Source: Deinococcus sp. JMULE3 (lineage in GTDB: Bacteria > Deinococcota > Deinococci > Deinococcales > Deinococcaceae). From it: a DNA stretch of 64,000 nt. This document shows, piece by piece, positions 51,879-60,796 of the stretch. Location of the stretch: NCBI RefSeq assembly GCF_013337115.1, contig NZ_SGWE01000005.1, positions 266,001 through 330,000 on the forward strand, in the 5' to 3' direction. The translations under genes and the position numbers were made by a program. Positions within the stretch are counted from its first letter, which is position 1. Each line of letters begins with the position of its first letter. The notes under the pieces are model-generated. The model saw only the letters and a list, made by a program, of their open reading frames with translations, did no database searches and was not told the origin of the DNA.

Positions 51879-53030
51879 TCACCTCGAGTAGGTGGCGGTG
51901 ATTTCTCCGGCGGAGAGGCCGGTCACCGAGAGATGGAGGTCTTCGAGCAGCGCGGCGAGTTCCTCGGGGGAACCCTCGTATTCCACTTCGATCACGGCGC
52001 CGCCCTGGTCAAAGTGCCGTTGGGAGACGCTGCGGATCCCGGCGGTGGCTCGGAGGGCTGCCGTGAAGTCGGTCACTGCTCTGAAGTTGGGCAGGGCCGT
52101 GATCTTGACCGTGAACGTGCGGCCTGCGCCCTGTCCCTGTCCGGACAGCCAGGTCAGGATCGTGCGGGGGAGTTCCGGCGTGGCTTTCAGCGCGGCGTTA
52201 CTCAGGGCTGTCTTGCCGGCGATGCCGTCAGTCGCGCCGATTCCACCGGCGTGGAAGGCGCCACTGTAGATCACCTGAGCGGTCGCGAGGTCGATGATCT
52301 TCACTTCGAGGCGGGCGTTGTACGCCTGCATGCCGCTGCCCCTGAGGGCGTCGGGGGTGGTGGGAAGTTCCTCTGCGAACGCCTCACCGGTGATGAGCAG
52401 GTCAGCCTGAAAGCGCGTGCCGATCTCCCGGAGCGCCTGCGGGTCCAGGTTGCCGTGGCGAAGCTGGTCGCGTGCCAGGAGCCGTTCGGTCTGGCGTACG
52501 TCAACGACCCGGTATCCGCCCTGAATGAGGGCGCGCATGACCTCGGTTTCCGCGGCGGGGTCCGGGACGGGGTTGCGGATGATCTCCTCAGGGATCAGCA
52601 CCATGATGCGGGGATCGCCCTTGCGGGCCAGGAACGCCTTGATCTGCTGCTCGAGCGGTCCGCGGCTGACGGCGACCTGCACCGTGATCTGGAAGGTGCC
52701 GCTGCTGTGGCTTTCCGAGATGACCTTCAGCACCCGGCCGTACCCGTCGGCCCGTTTGAGGATCCGCTGCTGAAACTGCTCCGTGGACTCTACCGTGTCG
52801 TTGTGCGTGGCTTCCTGCGACCGCAGTGAGGCGCTGCTGCTGATGTACGCGCCCAGGACCTGCTCGACCGCCTCCCGAATGGCGTCGGCCAGGGCGGCCT
52901 GACGGGCTGCGGGGAGGCTGCTCTGAATGACGGCGCTGCCGTGCACTTCGACGATCTGCTCCTGGCCCTGCGCGGCCGCCGGCGCGCTGACGGCGATCAG
53001 GGCGGGAACGGTCAGCAGCGCCGTTCTCAC
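51879..53030 (-). CDS. Exported FlgT-like protein
   Basis: The 383-residue protein has a signal peptide (ending APAAAQ). Residues 25-125 match the FlgT N-terminal pattern: VEVHGSAVIQ, AALADAIREAVEQVLGAYISSS, KRADGYGRVLKVISES, TFQITVQVAVS. The middle (140-260) resembles FlgT-M/TolB-N-like domains (LIPEEIIRNPVPDPAAETEVMRALI, LLITGEAFAEE). In Vibrio, FlgT forms the H-ring that holds the sodium stator. Here it could hold the MotAB-like stator encoded across the terminator; this is inference. GTG 53030 overlaps the preceding stop (GTGA). Confidence 0.7.
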   Translation of the reverse strand: MRTALLTVPALIAVSAPAAAQGQEQIVEVHGSAVIQSSLPAARQAALADAIREAVEQVLGAYISSSASLRSQEATHNDTVESTEQFQQRILKRADGYGRVLKVISESHSSGTFQITVQVAVSRGPLEQQIKAFLARKGDPRIMVLIPEEIIRNPVPDPAAETEVMRALIQGGYRVVDVRQTERLLARDQLRHGNLDPQALREIGTRFQADLLITGEAFAEELPTTPDALRGSGMQAYNARLEVKIIDLATAQVIYSGAFHAGGIGATDGIAGKTALSNAALKATPELPRTILTWLSGQGQGAGRTFTVKITALPNFRAVTDFTAALRATAGIRSVSQRHFDQGGAVIEVEYEGSPEELAALLEDLHLSVTGLSAGEITATYSR

Positions 53031-53770
53031 CGGAGGTCCAGTTTGACGCTGTAGGGGAAGGTGGTGCTTGCCGAGGAACTGTCGACCGTGAAGTACACGC
53101 GTTGCGTCTGGCTGGACGCGTTCGTGTACCCACGGTTGTCACTGCCGACGTACGCCCCGGCACTGTCACGGATTGAACCGTAGAAGGACGGCACGGAGAA
53201 CGGTGCGCCGCTGACCGGCGCGGGAGCGGAGCCCAGCGTGAACTGGTATGACCGCCCGGCGGGAATGTCTGCGGCGTAGACGTCAATGTCGTCGTAGGTA
53301 GAGATAAACCCGATCTCCGTCTGCTGCCCCGCCATGACTCTGGCGAAGCCGTTGCCGTTGTTGGGTTCCTGTTCGGTCGCGTTGGGGGTCACCATCACCC
53401 ACATGGTGTCCGTGACGGTCCGAGTGCCGGTCACGGTTGCGGTGATCTTCGTGACGCCGGCCGACAGCGCGGTGAGTTGCCGACCTTCAATCTTGACGAC
53501 GGACGGGTCACTGACCGTCCAGGAGGGCGCGCAGTCGAGCGAGACGCGGTCGAGGTTGCTGTTCAGCCAGGAGGCACTCATGTTGATGGTGCTCACGTTG
53601 CCGGGCTGCATGACGACCTCATCAGGGACCGACATGGAGAACCCGTCGCGTTCACCGTTGTAGGTGCTGCACGCTCCGAAGTAGTTGTTGGCGGCCTGCG
53701 CGATCTGCCCGCAGGACATCAGGGGCAGGCACGCGGCGGCGATAAGACTTGTGAGGAGAAACTTCTTCAT
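53027..53770 (-). CDS. Lipoprotein with Big-2-like and PPC-like domains
   Basis: The 247-residue protein starts with a lipoprotein signal (LPLMSC, Cys20). A bacterial Ig-like region (VVMQPGNVSTINMSASW ... VSDPSVVKIEGRQLTALSAGVTKITATV) and a PPC-like domain (TEQEPNNGNGFARV ... TYDDIDVYAADIPAG) follow. It is the first of the three minus-strand genes. TACGGT at 53783-53778, seven bases before the ATG with no ribosome site between, suggests a leaderless message. Confidence 0.75.
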   Translation of the reverse strand: MKKFLLTSLIAAACLPLMSCGQIAQAANNYFGACSTYNGERDGFSMSVPDEVVMQPGNVSTINMSASWLNSNLDRVSLDCAPSWTVSDPSVVKIEGRQLTALSAGVTKITATVTGTRTVTDTMWVMVTPNATEQEPNNGNGFARVMAGQQTEIGFISTYDDIDVYAADIPAGRSYQFTLGSAPAPVSGAPFSVPSFYGSIRDSAGAYVGSDNRGYTNASSQTQRVYFTVDSSSASTTFPYSVKLDLR

Positions 53771-53852
53771 GCTCGGCACCGTACAGCAAAGTTTTTTCGC
53801 GTGTGCCACACATCAGCGCGACAGACGCCGGGTCAACTGCTATTCCGGGACG

Positions 53853-54449
53853 GTGAAGACTCAAACGTCCCTCATTCTGGCCTCACTTCTTTCCGGCGTG
53901 ACCCTGCTGACCTCCTGCAGCATGCTTCAGCGTGACCCCCTGCCCGCCTTTGCGGGTCAGGCGCAGAACATGCTCATCCTCGACATGAACAACGCCAGCG
54001 ACGGGTCGACGGACCTGCTCACGCAGACTGTGGTCAACAGCAGTGATTTCCGCGCCCGCTTCAACGTGATCGACCGGGTCACCATCACGACCCTCCTCAA
54101 GGATCAGCAGCTGGCCAGCGTGGGCGTCATCAACGAGAACACGGTCGCCCGACTGGGCAAGCAGTCCGGCGTTCAGGTGCTGCTCAAGAGCAACCTCAAC
54201 TACCTCGACACCGGCAGTGAAACCGTCGGGAACGCCAAATACGGCTACAGCACGTACTACACCGCCAAAGCCCAGGTGGCCCTGAGCGTGCTTGAAGTCG
54301 AAACCGGTCGCATCCTCGTGACCGGCACGGGAACGGGAAGTGCGAGCAGCAGCTCCAACGCCACGAGTCTGCGCACGTCGGCCTTCACCCGCGCGGTTGA
54401 TAACGCCGTGTATACCCTGATCCTGAACCACGCCAAGCTGAAGTACTGA
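53853..54449 (+). CDS. CsgG-like lipoprotein
   Basis: The 198-residue protein has a lipoprotein signal (LLTSC, Cys23) and the CsgG/CsgG-related pattern: MLILDMNNASDGSTDLLTQTVVNSSDFRARFNVIDRVTITTLLKDQQLASVGVIN, LGKQSGVQVLLKSNLNYL, and a closing AVDNAVYTLILNH. CsgG-type proteins form or dock to outer-membrane pores. The start is GTG 53853. It diverges from the three exported-protein genes with an 82-base shared promoter region, so the four genes may be co-regulated. Confidence 0.75.
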   Translation: MKTQTSLILASLLSGVTLLTSCSMLQRDPLPAFAGQAQNMLILDMNNASDGSTDLLTQTVVNSSDFRARFNVIDRVTITTLLKDQQLASVGVINENTVARLGKQSGVQVLLKSNLNYLDTGSETVGNAKYGYSTYYTAKAQVALSVLEVETGRILVTGTGTGSASSSSNATSLRTSAFTRAVDNAVYTLILNHAKLKY

Positions 54450-54465
54450 TTCCGAGGACAGGCTG

Positions 54466-54495
54466 GCTCCTGGGGCGACGAACGGTCCCAGGAGC
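54466..54495. terminator. Convergent terminator after the CsgG-like gene
   Basis: GCTCCTGGG (54466-54474) pairs exactly with CCCAGGAGC (54487-54495). It lies between converging genes at 54449 and 54525. Confidence 0.65.
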
Positions 54496-54524
54496 TCCTT
54501 CGCTCCGGGTGCCACCGATTCAAC

Positions 54525-55304
54525 TCAGTCTTTCCGGGTCTGTTGCCAGGTGGCGCGCAGGCTGTCGGGGAGGGGTGCGGTGCGAGGGTGGGCGGCGTAC
54601 TCGTCGCAGATCCAGGCGTTCTCGATGATGTTGCCGGTGGAGGAGGGGAGGAGGGGCGTGTTGCTGTTCGTTTCGATCTGAAGGGGGAGGGCGGTGCCGT
54701 CGGGCGCGGTGAAGTGGATGGTGATGGCGGGGCAGACGATCTCGCCGGGGCGCAGGAGGTCGCGGCTGGGGATCTGGCCGATCTGCGCGCCTTCGGCGTT
54801 CAGGACGGTGACGGGGCCGACATCGCTGGGCTGGGCGCTGACGAGGGTCCGGGCGCGGAGGTGTTCTCCGAAGCGCACGCCGAACACGGCGCACATGAGC
54901 GTGCACAGCAGCAGCGCGGTGATCCAGGTGCGGGGGCGCCGGGTGGGCGCGGTGACGCCCTCCCGGACGAGGCGCGCGGGTCGGTAGCGCGTGAGGGGGC
55001 GGGCGACCCGCGCGCGCCGGGCGAGACTGCTGTCGGCGACGAACAGCGCGGCGAGGTACAGGGGCAGGGTCGTGACCTGCGCGAGCAGGACGTTGATCAC
55101 GCCCTCTCGGCCGGGGTCGGTGTACGCGGACGCCGCGCCGAACACGACGGGAACGGCCAGCAGGACGGCGAACATGCCGCCGCAGCCCAGGCTGAAGAAC
55201 GGCATGGTCTGTTCCGCGGCCGAGCGGCGGCGCAGCAGCAGGGTCGCGGTGATCAGCAGGGCCGCGCTGATCAGGGACACGGGGTGCAGGTACGGGGCGG
55301 TCAC
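54525..55304 (-). CDS. Unknown membrane protein
   Basis: The 259-residue protein has four hydrophobic segments (about 10-25, 40-62, 75-92 and 125-143). A ~110-residue C-terminal domain (VTVLNAEGAQIGQIPSRDLLRPGEIVCPAITIHFTAPDG, two Cys) is probably outside the cytoplasm. I do not recognise it. The GTG start at 55304 overlaps the stop of the upstream gene (GTGA), so the two are made together. Confidence 0.65.
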   Translation of the reverse strand: MTAPYLHPVSLISAALLITATLLLRRRSAAEQTMPFFSLGCGGMFAVLLAVPVVFGAASAYTDPGREGVINVLLAQVTTLPLYLAALFVADSSLARRARVARPLTRYRPARLVREGVTAPTRRPRTWITALLLCTLMCAVFGVRFGEHLRARTLVSAQPSDVGPVTVLNAEGAQIGQIPSRDLLRPGEIVCPAITIHFTAPDGTALPLQIETNSNTPLLPSSTGNIIENAWICDEYAAHPRTAPLPDSLRATWQQTRKD

Positions 55305-56578
55305 GGGCGCTCCCGGGGGTCGGTGGTGAGGTCCGGGGTGGATTCGAAGCGGCCGGTGACGACCTGCAGGTGGGAACCGCGCCGCAGCAGGGTGAATTCG
55401 TCGCCGGGTTTGAGGGTCACCCGGCCGATCTGGCATGCTTCCACGGCGCGGTAGATGGGGGCGTAGGGGGGTTCGTCGCTGTGCCCGACGGCCTCGCCGT
55501 CTGCCCGGGTGGCGTAGGCGAGGTCCACGCCCTCCCTGGCGCAGCGCGTCTCGGCGTCCCGCAGCAGGGTCAGGGCGTCGCCGGGCGCGCTGAGTGCCTG
55601 CCAGAAGCGTGCCAGGGCGCGCGTGGCGTGCGGGTCGCGTTTCAGCTGGTCGCGGATGCGGGGGTCGGACGCGCACCACGGTTCACGGACCCACAGCGGT
55701 TCGCGGGGCGCAGTGGCTGCGTGGTGGCTGGAGGCGCGGTGGGTGGCGGCCGGCCGTTCGGCTTCCGGGGGCGCCGGTGGAACGCGCGGCTGCTCGGGGG
55801 CCGGTTCGGGCAGGGGCGCGCCGAGTGCGGCGGCGGGGACGCTGGTCGTCAGGACCGGCATGGACAGCCACTGCCCGAGCCGGTAGATGTCGGCCATCAG
55901 GTCGCGGGTGCGGTCCTCGATCAGTTCGTGCAGTTCGGCCGAGGCGCCCGGGGTGTACATCTGTTTCAGCGTGCGGCTTTCGAGTTCGGTGGCCTCGAAC
56001 AGGGCGCGCAGGCGCGTGGCGTGCGCCGCGTGGGCCGGGAGGACCGGTTGCGCGTCGAAGGCCACCATCACGCCGGTCAGGTGCGCCTGCGCCCGTTCCA
56101 GGGCGGCCATGAGCGCCGCGAGGTGCTCGGTCGGGCACGGTTCGACCGGGGACCAGTCCGGCAGGCTGACCGGCAGGGTGACGTGCGGGTCGTACGCCGG
56201 GTCCCGCTGCGCGAGGACGCTCCGTTCGAGCCACGTGGCGACCTGCGCGTAGTATGCGCGGGCCTGATCGGTCGTGACGCGCGGCGCGAAGCCCACCGTG
56301 TCCGGGTTGGCGGCCGCGTCCGCTTCCAGGAGCGTGTCGGCGAGCGTCTGCAGGATGAACGCGTTCCACAGGCACAGCGTCGCGAGCTGCTCGTGGCGGG
56401 GCTGATCCCACCACGAGCGTCCGGTGCCGCGCAGCATGAACCGCCGGGATTCGGCCTCGTCCAGCATGGGGTGGATGCTCGCGCCGGCCCGCTGATACGC
56501 GTCGAGGATCTCGGTGCTGACCTCGCCGCGCAGGCGGGCGCGCAGGCGGGTCATCAGGTCGGGTGGCGGGCGGGTCAC
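55301..56578 (-). CDS. Hypothetical protein, possible SH3-like C-terminus
   Basis: The 425-residue cytoplasmic protein has a helical N-terminal half rich in Trp and Leu (WWDQPRHEQLATLCLWNAFILQTLADTL), a P-rich linker (about 250-285) and a C-terminal block with YRAVEACQIGRVTLKPGDEFTLLRRGSHLQVV, which looks like a small SH3-like barrel. I cannot name the family. A downstream ATG at 56554 is an alternative start. It is co-transcribed with the membrane protein. Confidence 0.6.
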   Translation of the reverse strand: MTRPPPDLMTRLRARLRGEVSTEILDAYQRAGASIHPMLDEAESRRFMLRGTGRSWWDQPRHEQLATLCLWNAFILQTLADTLLEADAAANPDTVGFAPRVTTDQARAYYAQVATWLERSVLAQRDPAYDPHVTLPVSLPDWSPVEPCPTEHLAALMAALERAQAHLTGVMVAFDAQPVLPAHAAHATRLRALFEATELESRTLKQMYTPGASAELHELIEDRTRDLMADIYRLGQWLSMPVLTTSVPAAALGAPLPEPAPEQPRVPPAPPEAERPAATHRASSHHAATAPREPLWVREPWCASDPRIRDQLKRDPHATRALARFWQALSAPGDALTLLRDAETRCAREGVDLAYATRADGEAVGHSDEPPYAPIYRAVEACQIGRVTLKPGDEFTLLRRGSHLQVVTGRFESTPDLTTDPRERP

Positions 56579-56620
56579 GCTGCGCAGGCTAGCGTGCGTC
56601 GCCGCGCCGCTCGTGCCGAT

Positions 56621-56650
56621 CTGACCGGGGGTCTCGCCTCCCGCTACTCT
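56621..56650 (+). promoter_or_regulatory. Promoter of the accessory topoisomerase, probably leaderless
   Basis: -35 CTGACC (56621-56626), 18-base spacer, -10 TACTCT (56645-56650), eight bases before the ATG. No ribosome site fits, so the message probably starts at the ATG. Confidence 0.6.
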
Positions 56651-56658
56651 GGGCGGGT

Positions 56659-58656
56659 ATGGCGACGCTGGTGATTGTCGAGAGCCCCGCGAAAGCCCGG
56701 AAGATCGCGGGGCTGCTCGGGGCGGGGTTCGTGGTGCGGGCGTCGCTGGGGCACGTGCGGGACCTGCCGGGCTCGAAGGCGGAGATTCCCGAACGGTACC
56801 GGGCCGAGCCGTGGGCGAACCTGGGCGTGAACCCGGAGACGTTCGCGCCGATCTACGTCGTGCCTGCGGGGAAGCAGGCGACCGTGCGGGAGTTGCGGCA
56901 GCTGGCGGCGAGGGCCGACCGGGTGCTGTTCGCGTCCGACATGGACCGCGAGGGCGAGGCGATCTCGTACCACCTCAGCCGCCTGCTGGGGGTCGAGCAG
57001 CCCACCCGGATGGTGTTCACCGAGATCACGCGCGAGGCGTTGCAGGCGGCGCTGCGCTCCACCCGCCCGCTGGACCTGCACCTCGTGGCGGCGCAGGAGG
57101 CCCGGCGGGTCATCGACCGGCTGGTGGGCTACGGCGTCAGTCCGCTGCTGTGGGGCAGCGTGGGCGGGAAACTCAGCGCGGGGCGCGTGCAGAGCGCGGC
57201 GTTGATGCTGGTCGCGCAGCGGGAGATGGCCCGCATGCGCTTCCGCCCCGCGACGTTCTGGTCCATCCGCGCGGACGTCCTCACCCGCCCGAAGTTCACG
57301 GCGACCGTCACGCGGGTGCGCAGCAGCGAGCACCCGCAGGGACTGCCCATCGCGCGTTCCGGGGATTACACGCAGGACGGCGCCCTGAAGGCCGGCGTGC
57401 AGGTCCTGGAGATGACGGACGGGCAGGCCAGCGCCCTGAGCGCCTACCTGGACGGGCGGGAGGCGACTGTCACCAGCGTGGACGTCACCGAGACCCGCAC
57501 GCGCCCCGCGCCGCCCTTCATCACGAGCACCCTGCAGCAGGCCGGGGGGCGGCTGAACCTCAGCGCGAAGGGCGTCATGGACGCCGCCCAGCGCCTGTAC
57601 GAGGGGGGGTACATCACGTACATGCGCACCGACTCCCCGGCGCTGTCCGACGAGGCGCTGACCGAGGCCCGCCGCGAGGCCACGCGCCTGTTCGGTCCGG
57701 GGGCGGTGCCCGCGCAGCCCCGGCAGTACGCGACCCGCAACCCCGGCGCGCAGGAGGCGCACGAGGCGATCCGGCCCGCCGGGACGAGCTGGCGCGCCCC
57801 CGCCGCGACCGGCCTGAGCGGCGCCGACCTGGACGTGTACACCCTGATCTACCAGCGCACCGTCGCGTCCCAGATGACCGACGCCGTGTTCGACAGGACG
57901 GCCGTGACCCTCACCTGCGGCGCCGCCACCCTGGGCGCGCAGGGCCGCGTCCTGAAGGAGGCGGGGTTCCGGCAGCTCCTGCAGGACGACGACCCGAAGG
58001 ACGAGCAGCGCCTCCCGGCCCTTGCGGCGGGGCAGCGGTTCCCGCTCAAAGCCCGTCCCCCCGAGGGCAAGAAGACGTCCGCCCCGACCCGCTTCACCGA
58101 GGCGACCCTGGTGCAGGCCATGGAGAAGGCCGGGATCGGGCGGCCCAGCACGTACGCGCAGACCCTCGCGACCCTGCAGACGCGCGACTACGTCCGCCTG
58201 TCGGGGCGGCACCTCGCCGTGACGGCCGTGGGCCTGCTCGTCGCGACGTACCTCGCGCGGCAGGTGCCGGACGTCACGCAGCAGGGCTTCACCGCGACCA
58301 TGGAAGCCGGACTGGACGACGTCGCCGCCGGGAAAACCACCCGCGTGGCGTACCTGACGCGCTTCTGGACCGACGGGCTGTCGCAGACGATCCGCCGGGC
58401 GTCCCGCGACGCGCCGAACCTCCCCCTCCCGCACCTGGACGGCACGCGACTGCGCGCCGCGGGCAGCGGACCGCATCTCGTCCGCGCCGGGCAGAGCGTC
58501 CCCCTGCCCCCGCAGGTCATCCCGGCCGACCTGGACGACACGCAGGCCAGCGCGATCCTCCAGGGCACCTGGACGGAAAAGGCCCGCCCGGCACGCCGGA
58601 CCGGCGAGAAGACCAGCGCGGGCCGCGCCCGGTCCCGCAAGACGACCCCCCCCTGA
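56659..58656 (+). CDS. Short type IA DNA topoisomerase (accessory topoisomerase I)
   Basis: This enzyme relaxes negative supercoils through a 5'-phosphotyrosine. The TOPRIM domain shows VIVESPAKARKI and the metal site SDMDREGEAI; the catalytic Tyr is in YITYMRTDS (about residue 321); EAHEAIRP and GIGRPSTYAQTL complete the core. At 665 residues it ends in a short basic tail (RRTGEKTSAGRARSRKTTPP) and has none of the CxxC zinc ribbons of housekeeping TopA. This suggests an accessory copy of the kind found on plasmids and islands. It stands alone between the unknown pair and the pilus regulator. Confidence 0.93.
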   Translation: MATLVIVESPAKARKIAGLLGAGFVVRASLGHVRDLPGSKAEIPERYRAEPWANLGVNPETFAPIYVVPAGKQATVRELRQLAARADRVLFASDMDREGEAISYHLSRLLGVEQPTRMVFTEITREALQAALRSTRPLDLHLVAAQEARRVIDRLVGYGVSPLLWGSVGGKLSAGRVQSAALMLVAQREMARMRFRPATFWSIRADVLTRPKFTATVTRVRSSEHPQGLPIARSGDYTQDGALKAGVQVLEMTDGQASALSAYLDGREATVTSVDVTETRTRPAPPFITSTLQQAGGRLNLSAKGVMDAAQRLYEGGYITYMRTDSPALSDEALTEARREATRLFGPGAVPAQPRQYATRNPGAQEAHEAIRPAGTSWRAPAATGLSGADLDVYTLIYQRTVASQMTDAVFDRTAVTLTCGAATLGAQGRVLKEAGFRQLLQDDDPKDEQRLPALAAGQRFPLKARPPEGKKTSAPTRFTEATLVQAMEKAGIGRPSTYAQTLATLQTRDYVRLSGRHLAVTAVGLLVATYLARQVPDVTQQGFTATMEAGLDDVAAGKTTRVAYLTRFWTDGLSQTIRRASRDAPNLPLPHLDGTRLRAAGSGPHLVRAGQSVPLPPQVIPADLDDTQASAILQGTWTEKARPARRTGEKTSAGRARSRKTTPP

Positions 58657-58673
58657 CCCCGGAGGGGCGCGCC

Positions 58674-60644
58674 TCAGCTGGCCGAATCGGAGGGTGTCAG
58701 GAGGCCCAGCGCGGCGCGGTACGTGAACTGCGCGACGGTCACCGTGAGGTTCGCCGCGGCGCACTCGAGGTCCACGGGCGACCCGTCGCTCAGGCCCGTG
58801 AATTCCACCCAGGTGTCCTGCGGGCACTCGATCCGCTCGTCGTGCAGCGCGCCCGGCGGCCGGGTGCGGATGGTGACCGGCACCTGCGCCCGGTCGGACT
58901 GCACGTGCAGGACGGCCGTCCAGCGGTACAGGCCCGCGCCGGGCGGCTCGGCGCGCACGGTCAGCCGGGGCGGCGCGCCCGGTCCGCCCAGGCGCACCAC
59001 GCTGAAGCCCTGCCCGTCCCGCACGAGGTGGTACCCGCCGCCCAGCGCGCGCGGCGCCGCGTCACCGACCGCCGCCTGGGTTCCGCTCGCGGCGCGCAGC
59101 TCACTGTGCCACGCGCCGGTCACCTCTGCCCGGTCGGTGGGCTGCGCCGGGCCCCCGCGCAGGGCCAGCCGGTCGGCGGCACTCAGCTGTCCCGCCAAGG
59201 CCGCGCGCTGCAGTTCACTGCGGAACGCCACCGGCAGGTCACGGTCCACCGGACGGTCGGGGGTGAGGTCGGGCAGGGTCACGGTGATCCGCTCGGGACT
59301 GAACACCAGCAGGCCCTCCCTGAGCGCCTCCCGGACGATCCCGGCGTCCGCTCCCAGCGCCGCCGTCGCCGCCGCCGCCGTGAACGGTGCCGGCAGGGCC
59401 GCGAGCCGCGCCAGGGCGTCCGCGCTGCCCGGCAGGGCCGACTCGACCTCGGCGAGCAGCCCGGCGCGCAGTTCGGGCGGCAGGCGCACCCGGCGGTTCC
59501 AGGCGCTCAGGTGCGGCGCGATGGCCCGCGCGGCCGGCCACCATCCTTCGGACTGCCGCCACAGTTCCAGTGCTCCGCCCGGCGCGGCGTGTGGCAGCAG
59601 CGGCGCGAGGTCCTGCGGGGCAGGCAGCGGCGTGTCCTGCACCAGCAGCCGGTCCCCGACACCCAGCGCCTCCAGCTGTCGCCGCAGGTGCGGCGCGGCG
59701 GGCGGCGTGCAGATCAGCACCACCATGAGCGCTGCGGGCCAGTTCAGCAGGAACGACAGCAGGCGCACGCTGCGCCCGTCGAGCCGCTCGGCGTTCCGGA
59801 TCACGAACGCCACGGGGCGCCCCAGCCGCGCGAGCAGCGGACTGAGCCGCACCAGATCCTGCTCCGGGTCGCTGGCACCGGCCAGGACGCGATCGGCGTG
59901 GTCCTGCGCGTCACCGGACAGCAGGGGCCGCACCTGCAGCACCAGGGACGCCAGCAGGTGCGCGCTCGACGCGGCGCCCGACACGGTCACGGGCGTCCAG
60001 CCGCCCGACTGCAGCGCCTCCTGAACGGTCCGCAGGCGACCGCTGCCCGGTCGGCCCACCTGCAGCAGCACCTGCGGGACCTGCCCGGCGCGGTTCAGCA
60101 GTGACCCGACCGCGCCTGGCGGGACGGGCCGCTCGGGCAGCGTGACGTTCAGCCGCTGGGCGCACGCCCGGATCAGACCGAGGTTGTCCGCGCGTCCCGC
60201 CGAGAGTTCCGCGCGGGTCGCGAGTGCCTGCCGGACGCGGTCCAGCAGCGCCGCCCGCTGATCGGTCAGCCACGCCGTCCACTCCGGCAGCGCCGGGTCG
60301 TCCAGGCCGGTCAGCGGCAACTGCGCCCGCGCCAGCCACCCGTCGAGCGGCGCGTGCCAGTCGGCCTCCCAGGCGTCCAGGTCGGTCGGGAGGACCGCGT
60401 GCAGCAGCGGCGCCTTCGGCGGGGCCACCTCGGTCCCCTGGCGGCGCAGCATGGTCAGTTCCACCCGCAGGTTCTGCAGGCCGTCCGACTGGGGCCACAG
60501 CAGCCGCGCGACCGCCGAGCGGTGCTGCGGCCGCCCGGTCAGCGTGAGGTAGGTGAGCAGCATCAGTGATTTGCGTGATGCGGGGACGGCTGTCGCTTCC
60601 CGACATAGCCGCGTCGCGCCGAGTACCGTTAACGTCACGTTCAT
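58674..60644 (-). CDS. BTAD/SARP-like transcriptional regulator with a degenerate P-loop
   Basis: The ~656-residue protein starts with an OmpR-like winged helix (VLGATRL ... RKSLMLLTYLTLTGRP, then NLRVELTMLRRQG) and a BTAD-like helical domain (DAWEADWHAPLDGWLARAQLPL). An NTPase-like region follows whose P-loop reads GRPGSGRLRT, lacking the Lys-Ser/Thr, so nucleotide binding is doubtful. The C-terminal ~150 residues form a beta domain. I give ATG 60644, but GGAG touches it; GTG 60638, six bases after GGAG, is an attractive alternative. It diverges from the pilus operon and is its likely regulator. Confidence 0.75.
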   Translation of the reverse strand: MNVTLTVLGATRLCREATAVPASRKSLMLLTYLTLTGRPQHRSAVARLLWPQSDGLQNLRVELTMLRRQGTEVAPPKAPLLHAVLPTDLDAWEADWHAPLDGWLARAQLPLTGLDDPALPEWTAWLTDQRAALLDRVRQALATRAELSAGRADNLGLIRACAQRLNVTLPERPVPPGAVGSLLNRAGQVPQVLLQVGRPGSGRLRTVQEALQSGGWTPVTVSGAASSAHLLASLVLQVRPLLSGDAQDHADRVLAGASDPEQDLVRLSPLLARLGRPVAFVIRNAERLDGRSVRLLSFLLNWPAALMVVLICTPPAAPHLRRQLEALGVGDRLLVQDTPLPAPQDLAPLLPHAAPGGALELWRQSEGWWPAARAIAPHLSAWNRRVRLPPELRAGLLAEVESALPGSADALARLAALPAPFTAAAATAALGADAGIVREALREGLLVFSPERITVTLPDLTPDRPVDRDLPVAFRSELQRAALAGQLSAADRLALRGGPAQPTDRAEVTGAWHSELRAASGTQAAVGDAAPRALGGGYHLVRDGQGFSVVRLGGPGAPPRLTVRAEPPGAGLYRWTAVLHVQSDRAQVPVTIRTRPPGALHDERIECPQDTWVEFTGLSDGSPVDLECAAANLTVTVAQFTYRAALGLLTPSDSAS

Positions 60645-60694
60645 CTCCAGTGGTGTGAGGTCATTCGATGCCAAGACACTCCGATGGTAAGGAC

Positions 60695-60796
60695 TTTCAC
60701 GCCCGCCAGTTGCCTCAAACGAGCGCCCCATTTCACGCCCGCCACTGTCGCGTTAAAACCCGCCCCCGCCCCTTTAACGCCCGCTTTAATGCGCCG
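60695..60796. promoter_or_regulatory. Repeated TTTMACGCCCGC boxes between the regulator and the pilus operon
   Basis: TTTCACGCCCGCCA occurs at 60695-60708 and 60731-60744, TTTAACGCCCGC at 60773-60784 and TTTAATGCGCCGCCA from 60785. GCGTTAAA (60750-60757) is the inverse of TTTAACGC (60773-60780). SARP/BTAD regulators typically bind direct repeats, so these are candidate sites for the adjacent regulator. The first ATG of the pilus operon is about 140 bases downstream. Confidence 0.65.

Noticed and set aside
56811..60104. A 1097-codon plus-strand frame
   Set aside because: It is a shifted-frame shadow of the topoisomerase that runs on antisense to the BTAD regulator.
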